Origin: CAVQLX01 sp046727715
GTDB taxonomy: Bacteria; Desulfobacterota; Binatia; DP-6
Assembly: GCA_046727715.1 (NCBI GenBank)
Contig: JBKPDC010000129.1
Location: 1-18,543, forward strand
Length of the DNA stretch: 18,543 nt
Direction: 5' to 3'
A model generated the notes under the pieces. The model was not told the origin of the DNA and ran no database searches. It saw only the letters and a list, made by a program, of their open reading frames with translations. Below, piece by piece: positions 1 to 6,116 of the stretch. How positions within the stretch are numbered: position 1 is the first letter of the stretch; each line of letters begins with the position of its first letter. The translations under genes and the position numbers were made by a program.

Positions 1-48
1 TGCGGCGCGTCCAAACCAGAACTCCAGTACCTCTTCCGCCGTGGCCAT
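1..48 (-). CDS. DUF924 family protein, N-terminal fragment cut by window edge
   Basis: Only the first 16 codons lie in the window; the gene runs off the left edge on the minus strand. They read MATAEEVLEFWFGRAA. The EEVLxFWFG opening is the hallmark of DUF924, a helical bacterial family of about 180-200 residues with no assigned reaction. The ATG at 48-46 is the only sensible start; no strong Shine-Dalgarno sequence precedes it. It lies downstream of the hairpin at 134-240, in the same direction as the SnoaL/ArsR remnant. The family call rests on one short motif. Confidence 0.6.
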   Translation of the reverse strand, partial: MATAEEVLEFWFGRAA

Positions 49-81
49 GGTTCGACCGGTAACATCCGGGCCAAGCCGGCG

Positions 82-744
82 CTACGGGCCAGTGACTTGC
101 TCATGACTGTCGCGGCGCTCCGCTTCACCAACGCCGCCCAATAAGGCAATAGCTGACCGCCCGCACTCGACGGTCCGCAGGCTCCGCTGCCGCCTGTTCG
201 CGGAGTCGATGCGGCAGCTCATCGCCGATCCGTTGGGCGGTCGGGTTACCCAGCGAAATGGCGGAGCCACCTTCCGGCGACCCGCTCGAGGCGCTGGCGG
301 TCGAGGGAATACACTCGCTCGCGTCCGCGTCGCTCGACTCGAACCAGACCGGCGACTTCGAGCTGTTTGAGGTGTCGGCTCGTCGTGTCTGCGAACCATC
401 CTGTCGCCGATCTCGAAGATCGCGATCTCCTCGAACCTGACGCGCCTTCCGGTCGGCGGCAGAAGGCCCCACTTGCCCTCCTGCGTACCAGAGATGGTGA
501 ACCGGGCGACGACCCGATCGCCTTCCGCGATGAGCTCGTCAAGCTCTTCGTGGTAATCCGGAAACGCCGCCCAGGCGCGTTCCACCATCCCCCGGATGCC
601 CTCGTGCCCCTCGCGAAGAGGAGCGTAGGGACGATAGTCCGCCACGAAATCCTGCGCGTAGAACTCCGGAACTCGATCCAGGCCGCATCTGTTCCAGATC
701 ACGTCGGTGATCTCTCGGATCAGTTTCTTGTTCGCATCGCTCAT
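82..744 (-). CDS. SnoaL-like (ester cyclase) protein, truncated and read into foreign sequence
   Basis: The open frame starts at ATG 744-742 behind an AGGGGAG Shine-Dalgarno and runs 220 codons to TAG at 84-82. Only residues 1 to about 120 look like a real protein: an NTF2-like, SnoaL fold with helix VIWNRCGLDRVPEFYAQDF, then GIRGMVERAWAAFPDYHEEL, and the strands GDRVVARFTISGTQEG and RVRFEEIAIFEIGDRMV. SnoaL-like ester cyclases usually end some 10-15 residues later, after a helix placing a Trp/Leu-rich tail. Here the sequence changes to Arg/Ser/Pro-rich residues, an out-of-frame reading of the ArsR remnant and the hairpin. The fold is clear; the substrate is unknown, and the gene is probably damaged by loss of its last strand and helix. 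Confidence 0.6.
   Translation of the reverse strand: MSDANKKLIREITDVIWNRCGLDRVPEFYAQDFVADYRPYAPLREGHEGIRGMVERAWAAFPDYHEELDELIAEGDRVVARFTISGTQEGKWGLLPPTGRRVRFEEIAIFEIGDRMVRRHDEPTPQTARSRRSGSSRATRTRASVFPRPPAPRAGRRKVAPPFRWVTRPPNGSAMSCRIDSANRRQRSLRTVECGRSAIALLGGVGEAERRDSHEQVTGP
134..240. repeat. 107-nt imperfect hairpin resembling an integron attC site
   Basis: The stretch folds on itself through five nested stems: CCGCCCAA 134-141 with TTGGGCGG 233-240; AGCTG 151-155 with CAGCT 215-219, plus CCGC 157-160 with GCGG 211-214 across a bulged A; TCGAC 167-171 with GTCGA 205-209; TCCGC 174-178 with GCGGA 200-204; AGGC 179-182 with GCCT 192-195. Unpaired bases are unevenly shared between the arms. The ends match attC core boxes: GTTGGGC at 232-238 fits GTTRRRY exactly, and GCCCAAT at 136-142 fits RYYYAAC except for the last base. 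It sits between small unrelated genes, as cassettes do. Read on the minus strand, the crossover triplet is ATT rather than GTT, so in that direction it would be degenerate. A REP-like element or an extended terminator is the alternative. Confidence 0.4.
246..386 (-). pseudogene. 3' remnant of an ArsR-type regulator
   Basis: In the frame ending at TAA 248-246 the minus strand encodes about 46 residues that read as the second half of an ArsR-family winged helix. They begin with the recognition helix (SRHLKQLEVAGLV), continue with the beta wing (RVERRGRERVYSLD), and end in a short helix, RQRLERVAGRWLRHF. The first half of the domain and any start codon are absent. Upstream of about 386 the DNA instead encodes the SnoaL-like protein in another frame, so the two genes are joined at a deletion or recombination point. 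The remnant is unlikely to be translated independently. Confidence 0.6.
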
Positions 745-773
745 CCCGTCGCTCCCCTTAGCGGCCCGACTTC

Positions 774-794
774 GCAGCGATCCGCGCTCGCTGC
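774..794. other. Perfect 7-bp hairpin between GNAT and SnoaL genes
   Basis: GCAGCGA at 774-780 pairs with TCGCTGC at 788-794 around a 7-nt loop. It lies 18 bases beyond the GNAT stop codon, in the 67-base gap before the SnoaL-like gene. No T-run follows, so it is a poor intrinsic terminator. An outer repeat, GCGGCC 761-766 with GGCCGC 817-822, encloses it but reaches into the GNAT coding sequence. It could be a weak attenuator or the stem of a second, much degraded attC-like site. Confidence 0.3.
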
Positions 795-811
795 TCGGCA
801 GTTGCTCGTCG

Positions 812-1312
812 CTAGAGGCCGCGTTCGAGCCACATGACGTCCCAGTAGCGCCCGAACTTTCGTCCATTCTCGCGGAAGACGCCCACCTCACGGAACCCGA
901 AGCGACGGTGCAGCGCGAGCGAGGCGGGATTCGGCAGCGTGATGCCGGCCACGGCCCGATGCACGTCCTCGCCAGCCAGCGCCTCGAAGAGCGCCGCGTA
1001 GAGCGTGTGTCCGATGCCGCGGCCGAGCGCCTCCGGGGCGATGTAGATCGTGGTCTCGACGGTTGTGTCGTACGCGCGCTTGGCGCGGAACGGACCCGTG
1101 CCCGCGTATCCGACGACGCCGGTCGCGTCTTCGGCGACGACGAGGCGATGCCCCGCCCCGCTGGTGTGCGCCGCGTACCAGCTCCGGCGCTCGTCCGGTG
1201 TGACGGGGTCGATGTCGAAGGTGATCGCCCCGTCACCGATGTAGTGATTGTAGATCGCCGTCAGGCGTCCCAGGTCGTCTGGTGTCGCGGCGCGGACCTG
1301 CACGTCGGTCAT
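812..1312 (-). CDS. GNAT N-acetyltransferase, phosphinothricin acetyltransferase-like
   Basis: A 166-residue protein of full family length. It opens MTDVQVRAATPDDLGRLTAIYN, the usual beta1-alpha1 of GNAT enzymes, and carries the Pat/Bar-type signature: NHYI near 22-25, FRAKRAYDTTVETTIYI at about 75-91, and the acetyl-CoA pyrophosphate loop ALGRGIGHTLY at 96-105 (R/QxxGxG/A). The C-terminal NPASLALHRRFGFREVGVF followed by GRYWDVMWLER is also typical. Members acetylate small amines such as phosphinothricin, methionine sulfoximine or amino acids in the cytoplasm; the exact substrate cannot be read from sequence. The start is ATG 1312-1310 with a modest purine-rich stretch upstream. It lies 110 bases downstream of the carboxypeptidase gene in the same direction. 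Confidence 0.9.
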   Translation of the reverse strand: MTDVQVRAATPDDLGRLTAIYNHYIGDGAITFDIDPVTPDERRSWYAAHTSGAGHRLVVAEDATGVVGYAGTGPFRAKRAYDTTVETTIYIAPEALGRGIGHTLYAALFEALAGEDVHRAVAGITLPNPASLALHRRFGFREVGVFRENGRKFGRYWDVMWLERGL

Positions 1313-1422
1313 ACGGATGCACCTTCACTCCGCACCATGCGCGGCGCTCCGTACCCGAGCAACTGCGCGGGCGCAGCCATGCGCCGCGGCGGGAGATCGC
1401 GCAGTGCCGGCCGCCGGGGGGC

Positions 1423-2760
1423 TCAGGAGTCGTCGGCGCCGTCCAGGGCCAGCAGTCCCGCGCCCGCCTGCACGGCGACGAGCGGCCGTAGCGGCAGCAC
1501 GCGGAGGTCGCTCGCACGTTCGACCTCGGCGGCGAGCGCTTCGAGTCGCACCCGGATCGGCTGCGCGACCTCCGGGGCGCCGATCATCGTCGCGAGGCGG
1601 TACACCTCGCCGAGATAGAGTGTCTGGTAGAAGACGCTGCACACGGTGGCGTCCATGACCTCAGCCCGCGTCGCGACGCGGGCATACTCGGCCGATTCGA
1701 CGTTGGCACGTTCGGCCGCGATCCGCTTCGGCGCCTTCGCCAGGTGGTCGCGCACGGAGCGGGTCAGCCGGTGGTCCGGCACACGGTCCGCGATGCGCTC
1801 GAAGCAGGCGGCCGTCTCGGCGACGAGCGCCAGCTCGCGCGCGGTGCCGTCGAGGACTGCGTCGCGACGGGTGACGTCGGCCGGCGACGTGTCCTCGAGC
1901 GCCGGAGCCGTGTAATAGGGCAGCTCGCACACGAGGGAGAACGGGTCGCCGACCACGCGCTTCAACCAGTCGTCGGCGCACGTTCCCGCCTCGATGACGA
2001 CCGCCGGGTCCTCGTCGAGCGTCCGGGCGAGGTACTCGTAGGTGTCCGCGATCGAGAACAGCTCATAGACCGCGGGCGCGAGGATCTTCAGATACGGTAC
2101 CTCGGGCTCGCCGCGGTGAAGGGGGAGCCCGTGGCGGGCGACGAGGTCGTGAAGCCGGCGGAACAGCGCCGGGCGGTCGTGCGATGCGTAGAAGTAGACG
2201 CCGCAGAAGCCGGCGTTGTGGAGCGAGTAAAACACCTCGGGCCGCACGCGCTCCATGACCCGCATCACGGTCGCCGTCTCCGGCGCCGGCGTGGTGAAGC
2301 GTAGCGTCTTGTAGTCGACCGGGAAGCTCCATTCGACCTGCTCGCGGTGCGGAGGGCGATAGAACTCGAGCGCGTAGCGCAGCGGCGAGAACGCGCCTTT
2401 GAACCAGCCCTCGTTGAGCACGAAGCCGTCGGGATCGGCAACGGGGATGGCGCACAGCGTCACGTCGAGCCGCGCCCGCAGCGACTCGTCCTCGCACAGC
2501 AGCCGCGTGAGGAAGTCGATGGTGAGCGTGCCTATGGGCTCGTTCGGGTGCGGCACTCCGACCAGCAGCACCGGTCGCCGCCCGTGACCGACGGTGAGCA
2601 GCTCGATGGGCCGCCCCTCGGTCGACGCGCCCACCGGCTCCAGGCGCGCGACGCCGGGGAACTCTGCCGTGAGCGCACGCGCCCGGACGCGCAGCTCTTC
2701 GAGCGTGAAGAACTCGCTGTACTCCGGAACACGCGCCAGGCAGGCGGCGAGAGCCTCCAT
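1423..2760 (-). CDS. M14-family zinc carboxypeptidase-like protein
   Basis: A 445-residue protein starting at ATG 2760-2758 behind AAGGGG. The M14 metallocarboxypeptidase core is visible. The zinc motif HxxE is in GVPHPNEPIGT (His71, Glu74), PVADPDGF follows at about 106-113, the third zinc ligand is His181 in SLHNAGFCGVY, and the likely catalytic Glu257 lies in VVIEAGTCADDW. The remaining C-terminal part, roughly 290-445, is helical and is not part of the classic catalytic fold. No signal peptide is seen, so a cytoplasmic peptidase or amidase acting on small peptides or modified amino acids is likely, but this is inference. It is separated from the acyl-CoA dehydrogenase operon by 215 bases and a hairpin terminator, so it is probably transcribed separately, though no promoter stands out in the gap. 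Confidence 0.85.
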   Translation of the reverse strand: MEALAACLARVPEYSEFFTLEELRVRARALTAEFPGVARLEPVGASTEGRPIELLTVGHGRRPVLLVGVPHPNEPIGTLTIDFLTRLLCEDESLRARLDVTLCAIPVADPDGFVLNEGWFKGAFSPLRYALEFYRPPHREQVEWSFPVDYKTLRFTTPAPETATVMRVMERVRPEVFYSLHNAGFCGVYFYASHDRPALFRRLHDLVARHGLPLHRGEPEVPYLKILAPAVYELFSIADTYEYLARTLDEDPAVVIEAGTCADDWLKRVVGDPFSLVCELPYYTAPALEDTSPADVTRRDAVLDGTARELALVAETAACFERIADRVPDHRLTRSVRDHLAKAPKRIAAERANVESAEYARVATRAEVMDATVCSVFYQTLYLGEVYRLATMIGAPEVAQPIRVRLEALAAEVERASDLRVLPLRPLVAVQAGAGLLALDGADDS

Positions 2761-2942
2761 GGCGTCCCCTTCTACTCGCAGGCGCCGGGTCCGTGCCACG
2801 CCGGCCATCCGGGCACTTCCCGGAGCGAACGGGGCGACCCTGCCTCCGGTGGGAACGGTGCAGCCGAGGGCGCTCGTGGATGCGCTCGCCGAGTAGAGCC
2901 GGCGAGCCGGCACCGTGCCACGCCCCGGGAAGGACGCGCGGT

Positions 2943-2971
2943 CCGACCCGAGACCTCGTCTCTCGGGTCGG
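2943..2971 (-). terminator. Hairpin terminator candidate after the acyl-CoA dehydrogenase operon
   Basis: CCGACCCGAGA at 2943-2953 pairs perfectly over 11 bases with TCTCGGGTCGG at 2961-2971 around a 7-nt loop. It begins 4 bases past the stop codon of the dehydrogenase gene. No U-tract follows, which is common in high-GC genomes. Position and stem strength support transcription termination or mRNA 3'-end protection. Confidence 0.6.
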
Positions 2972-2975
2972 TCTC

Positions 2976-4217
2976 CTAGCGCAGCGCCTCCGACGAGTAG
3001 CCGAGGATCCGTCGCGCGATGATGAGCTGGTTGATCTGCTGCGTGCCCTCGTAGATGTCGCTGATCTTGGCGTCGCGCATCCACTTCTCGACCAGCAGCT
3101 TCCGCGAGTAGCCGAGCGGCCCGAGCAGCTCGACCGCCTTCTGCGTCACCCAGGTGACCACGAGGCCGGCCTTCGCCTTGCACATGGACGCCTCGAGGTT
3201 GTTCTTGATGCCGTGGTCGATCATCCACGCGGCCCGCCAGGTGAGGAGCCGTGCCGCCTGCACCTGCGCCTCCATCTCCATGAAATCGCGCTCGAGGGCG
3301 GTGAGGGTCTGCGGCGGTGCGCCGTAGCGCACGTCGATGCCCCGTTCCTTCAGGGCTTCGCGCACGAAGTCGAGGGCGGCGCGCGCGACGCCGAGGGCGC
3401 TCGCCGCCACGATCGGCCGCGTGGCGTCGAAGGTGGCCATGACACCCTTGAAGCCCTGGCTGGTCTTCGGGATCTCCGGGCTGCCGAGGATGTTGTCGAG
3501 CGGGATGCGGCAGTCCTCGAGGACGATGGTGGCCGTGTCCGACGCGCGGATCCCGAGCTTGTCCTCGACCTTCGTCACGTACATGCCCGGTGTCCCCGCA
3601 TCGACGACGAAGGCGCGGATCCCGGCACGGCCCGCCGAGCGGTCGAGCGAAGCCCACACCACGACGAAGCCCTCCGACTTCTCCGCCGCCATCAGGCCGC
3701 TGGTGCAGAAGATCTTGGTCCCGTTCAGCACCCAGTGGTCGCCGTCGCGTACCGCCGTAGCCTGGATGGCGGCCGAGTCGGAGCCGGCGCCGGGCTCGGT
3801 GATCGCCATGGCGCCCCAGGTGGGCTTGTCCCCCTTGAACCGGGCGAGGAAGCGCTCCTTCTGCTCGGGCGTGCCGGCCGCGGCCACCGCCGCGCCGCCC
3901 AGGCCGGGGTTCGGAATCGAGAGGTAGAGGCCGACGTCGCCCCAGCTGAGCTCCTCGACGGCGATCACCATCGAGAGGGTGCGTTCCGACGCGCCCGCCT
4001 TCCTGTCCTTCGGGGCGTCCTTGTCCTTGCCGTCGTTGCTGCTGCCGGTCATCGACGTGGACTTGGACACGTTCCACATCGTGTTGATGAAGTCCCACGG
4101 CTTCTCGTGCTCGTGCTCGTCGCAGTGTCGCGAGATGGGCCGCATCATCTGCTCGGCCACCATGTGGGTCATCTTGCGGGCGTTGCGGATGGAATCGGAC
4201 AGTTCGAAGTCGATCAT
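2976..4217 (-). CDS. Acyl-CoA dehydrogenase, catalytically canonical
   Basis: A 413-residue flavoprotein of usual family length. It oxidises an acyl-CoA to the trans-2-enoyl-CoA, passing electrons to electron-transfer flavoprotein. The FAD/substrate motif AITEPGAGSDSAA is at 138-150, LNGTKIFCTSG follows, then DFMEMEAQVQAARLLTW in the helical C-domain. The catalytic base is Glu390 in DIYEGTQQINQLIIARRIL. The start is ATG 4217-4215 with GGAG upstream. It begins 17 bases after the stop of the partner dehydrogenase, so the two are co-transcribed from tetR. Residues about 51-80 form a hydrophilic Lys/Asp/Ser-rich insert between two N-terminal-domain helices, which is unusual. The acyl chain preference cannot be read. 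Confidence 0.95.
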   Translation of the reverse strand: MIDFELSDSIRNARKMTHMVAEQMMRPISRHCDEHEHEKPWDFINTMWNVSKSTSMTGSSNDGKDKDAPKDRKAGASERTLSMVIAVEELSWGDVGLYLSIPNPGLGGAAVAAAGTPEQKERFLARFKGDKPTWGAMAITEPGAGSDSAAIQATAVRDGDHWVLNGTKIFCTSGLMAAEKSEGFVVVWASLDRSAGRAGIRAFVVDAGTPGMYVTKVEDKLGIRASDTATIVLEDCRIPLDNILGSPEIPKTSQGFKGVMATFDATRPIVAASALGVARAALDFVREALKERGIDVRYGAPPQTLTALERDFMEMEAQVQAARLLTWRAAWMIDHGIKNNLEASMCKAKAGLVVTWVTQKAVELLGPLGYSRKLLVEKWMRDAKISDIYEGTQQINQLIIARRILGYSSEALR

Positions 4218-4234
4218 GGTCGTGTCTCCTCGTC

Positions 4235-5326
4235 TCAGACGATGGCCAGACCGTCGATGACGGCGAAGCCGCGGGCGTCGCGCAGGAACAGCTCCACCAG
4301 GTGGTCGCGGATGTAGCCGTGGCCGCCCAGCACCTGGAGCGCGTTGTCGGCGATCTTGAGCACCTGGTCGGCGGCGTATTGCCGCGCGAGGACCGCCTCG
4401 CGCGTGGCGGGCAGCCCCGTGTCGAGCCGCCAGGCCGCTTCCCAGGCGAGCAGCCGCATGGAGTCGATCTCGATCGCCATGTTCGACAGCATGAACGCGA
4501 TTGCCTGCTTCTGCGCGATGGCGACGCCGAACGCCTTGCGCTCCTTGGCGTAGTCGCGGGCGTAGTCGAACGCCGCCCGCGCCACGCCGATCGCGGCCGC
4601 CGCGCTCGCGACGCGGCTCGCGTCGAGTAGCGGCTGGAGGTCAGCGCCGACGCCACCGAGCCGAGCGGCGGCCGGGACGCGCACGTCCTCAAGCGTTACG
4701 GTGAAGGTATCGAGCGCCTTGAGGCCCATGTTCTGCTCGCGCTCGCTGATCGCGAGGCCCGTGGCCCCGCGCTCGACCAGGAAGGCGCCCAGGCCGTCCG
4801 GCGTGCTGGCATACACGAGGACGACCTCGGCCTGGTTCGCCAGCGGCACGAAGCACTTCTCGCCGCGCAGCATCCAGTCACCGTTCGCCTGCTCGGCACG
4901 CGTCGCTGGATGCGCGGCGTCGAAGTCCCAGCGCGGCTCGACCACCGCCGCGGTCCCAGCGGTGAACTCCGCACCGGTGAACTTCGGCAGCCACTGCGCG
5001 CGCTGGGCGTCGGTGCCGGCGACGAGCAAGGGCACGGTGACCAGGCGGGGCGACATGAGATGGAGGCCCAGCGCCAGCCCGCCGTAGGCCAGCTCCTCGA
5101 GCATCAGGGTCCCGGCCACCGCCGAGCGCGTGCCGCCGAAGCCGCCGAGCGACTCGGGGATGCTCTCCTGCACCAGGCCCAGCTCCCAGGCCTTGGCGGG
5201 GAGACCGGCGGGGACCGCGTTCTTCTCGTCGGATTCACGCAGCTGTGGTCGCAGGACCTCGCGCGCGAAATCCGCCAGGGTCCGGCGCAGGAGCTCCTGC
5301 TCCTCGCTGGGGCTGAAGTTCACCAT
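4235..5326 (-). CDS. Divergent acyl-CoA dehydrogenase lacking the catalytic Glu, probable heteromeric partner
   Basis: A 363-residue acyl-CoA dehydrogenase homologue, shorter than its neighbour at the C-terminus. The fold is clear: N-terminal LLRRTLADFAREVLRPQLRE, GGFGG at 61-65, RKAFGVAIAQKQAIAFMLS, and LQVLGGHGYIRDHLVELFLRDAR. Two functional motifs are changed. The usual TEPxAGSD is VEPRWDFD at about 129-136. The terminal YEG carrying the catalytic Glu is IDG (Asp358), and the protein stops five residues later, without the helix that normally follows. The start is ATG 5326-5324 with GGAGG just upstream, 14 bases after the tetR stop. Known alpha2beta2 dehydrogenases of sterol side-chain degradation (mycobacterial FadE pairs) combine two unlike subunits; by analogy this one may form a heteromer with the downstream enzyme. 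A standalone enzyme using Asp is less likely. Confidence 0.88.
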   Translation of the reverse strand: MVNFSPSEEQELLRRTLADFAREVLRPQLRESDEKNAVPAGLPAKAWELGLVQESIPESLGGFGGTRSAVAGTLMLEELAYGGLALGLHLMSPRLVTVPLLVAGTDAQRAQWLPKFTGAEFTAGTAAVVEPRWDFDAAHPATRAEQANGDWMLRGEKCFVPLANQAEVVLVYASTPDGLGAFLVERGATGLAISEREQNMGLKALDTFTVTLEDVRVPAAARLGGVGADLQPLLDASRVASAAAAIGVARAAFDYARDYAKERKAFGVAIAQKQAIAFMLSNMAIEIDSMRLLAWEAAWRLDTGLPATREAVLARQYAADQVLKIADNALQVLGGHGYIRDHLVELFLRDARGFAVIDGLAIV

Positions 5327-5340
5327 CGCGTGTTGCCTCC

Positions 5341-5985
5341 TCAGGCCGCCGGCTTCGCGCCCCGCGTGCGCGGGGTCGCGAGCCAGTCGGCAAGTTGCTC
5401 GATGAGCGTGTCGAGCACCGCGCGCAGATCGATCTGCTCGGGGTCCTGGTAGTGCTGGATCTCCGCCCCCATGATGCCGCCCGCGATCGTCGCCGCGACT
5501 GCCGCCGGGTCGACGTCGGCGCGAATGGAGCCGGCGCGCTGGCCGCGCCGCACGACCTCGGCGAGGTACGACCGCATGCCGCGGAGGATCTTGCGGAACT
5601 CCTCGGAGAGGCGTGGGTTGGTGTCGAGCGCTTCCACCATGAGCGTGATGATGAAACGCCGGTGGTTTGACACCGTGGCGTGGAAGAAGCAGGCGTCGAC
5701 CACGCCGCGGAGGGTGGCGAGGGCGTCGCGCGCCGGTTCGACGTCGCGCAACACCTTGCGCTCGAACTCCCCGACCCGCTCCGTGACGGCGGCGAAGAGC
5801 AGGTCCTCCTTGTCGCGGAAGTGGTAGTAGAGCGCGCCCTTGGTGACGCCGACCTCGCGTGCGATGCGGTCGATCGAGGTGCCCCGGTAGCCGTGCCGCG
5901 CGAAGCAGTCGATGGCCGCCGCCAGCATCTGCCGGCGTGGCGGCTCGGTCATCGCCTTCGGACGACGCCCCCCGGGTCGTGACAT
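5341..5985 (-). CDS. TetR/AcrR-family transcriptional regulator
   Basis: A 214-residue repressor of normal length. The N-terminal helix-turn-helix is complete: MLAAAIDCFARHGYRGTSI at 20-38, DRIAREVGVTKGALYYHF at 39-56, then RDKEDLLFAAVTER. The C-terminal domain is the variable ligand-binding region, with DTNPRLSEEFRKILRGMRSYL. It is first in an operon with two acyl-CoA dehydrogenases, so an acyl-CoA or fatty-acid-like ligand is a reasonable inference. The start taken is ATG 5985-5983, which begins inside the operator-like palindrome. An internal ATG at codon 12 is possible, but the promoter spacing favours the first. No Shine-Dalgarno precedes it, suggesting a leaderless or nearly leaderless mRNA. 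Confidence 0.93.
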   Translation of the reverse strand: MSRPGGRRPKAMTEPPRRQMLAAAIDCFARHGYRGTSIDRIAREVGVTKGALYYHFRDKEDLLFAAVTERVGEFERKVLRDVEPARDALATLRGVVDACFFHATVSNHRRFIITLMVEALDTNPRLSEEFRKILRGMRSYLAEVVRRGQRAGSIRADVDPAAVAATIAGGIMGAEIQHYQDPEQIDLRAVLDTLIEQLADWLATPRTRGAKPAA

Positions 5986-6000
5986 ACCGACCGTTCAGTA
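5985..6000. promoter_or_regulatory. TetR operator candidate
   Basis: TACCGACCGTTCAGTA is an imperfect 16-bp palindrome with 12 of 16 positions symmetric and the form common for TetR-family operators. It covers the predicted -10 element and reaches the first base of the tetR start codon. Binding there would block tetR and the two dehydrogenase genes (autoregulation). It lies about 117 bases before the divergent DUF748 gene, which may or may not be affected. Confidence 0.6.
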
Positions 6001-6023
6001 CAATTTACTATGCCGCCTGTCAA
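5995..6023 (-). promoter_or_regulatory. Sigma70-type promoter of the tetR-acyl-CoA dehydrogenase operon
   Basis: On the minus strand a perfect TTGACA (-35, 6023-6018) is followed by a 17-base spacer and TACTGA (-10, 6000-5995). The -10 is weak but correctly spaced. The expected transcription start, about 5988, is within a few bases of the tetR ATG at 5985. The surrounding stretch is AT-rich for this genome. Confidence 0.5.
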
Positions 6024-6070
6024 CCGGGCTTGGCCGGGCCGGATGCTCGGCCGCACGGGGCGTGGCCGGA

Positions 6071-6100
6071 TTGACGTGCCCGCGCGGTGACTGCTTTAGC
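6071..6100 (+). promoter_or_regulatory. Weak promoter candidate for the DUF748 gene
   Basis: TTGACG at 6071-6076 and TTTAGC at 6095-6100 are separated by 18 bases just upstream of the Shine-Dalgarno of the DUF748 gene. The -35 is good and the -10 poor, and the region is otherwise GC-rich, so this is tentative. Confidence 0.25.
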
Positions 6101-6102
6101 GT

Positions 6103-6110
6103 AGGGAGGG
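6103..6110 (+). promoter_or_regulatory. Ribosome binding site fixing the GTG start of the DUF748 gene
   Basis: AGGGAGGG lies 6 bases before GTG 6117. The in-frame ATG at 6132 would be 21 bases away, so the GTG is preferred. Confidence 0.6.
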
Positions 6111-6116
6111 TCGTCC

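Noticed and set aside
2793..4316. 507-codon plus-strand open frame opposite the canonical acyl-CoA dehydrogenase
   Set aside because: Composition is that of a GC-driven antisense shadow, with no motif.
1423..4692. 1089-codon open frame on the minus strand spanning the carboxypeptidase and both dehydrogenase genes
   Set aside because: Only its last 446 codons (from ATG 2760) encode a protein with recognisable motifs; the front is an out-of-frame reading of two dehydrogenase genes, open because of high GC.
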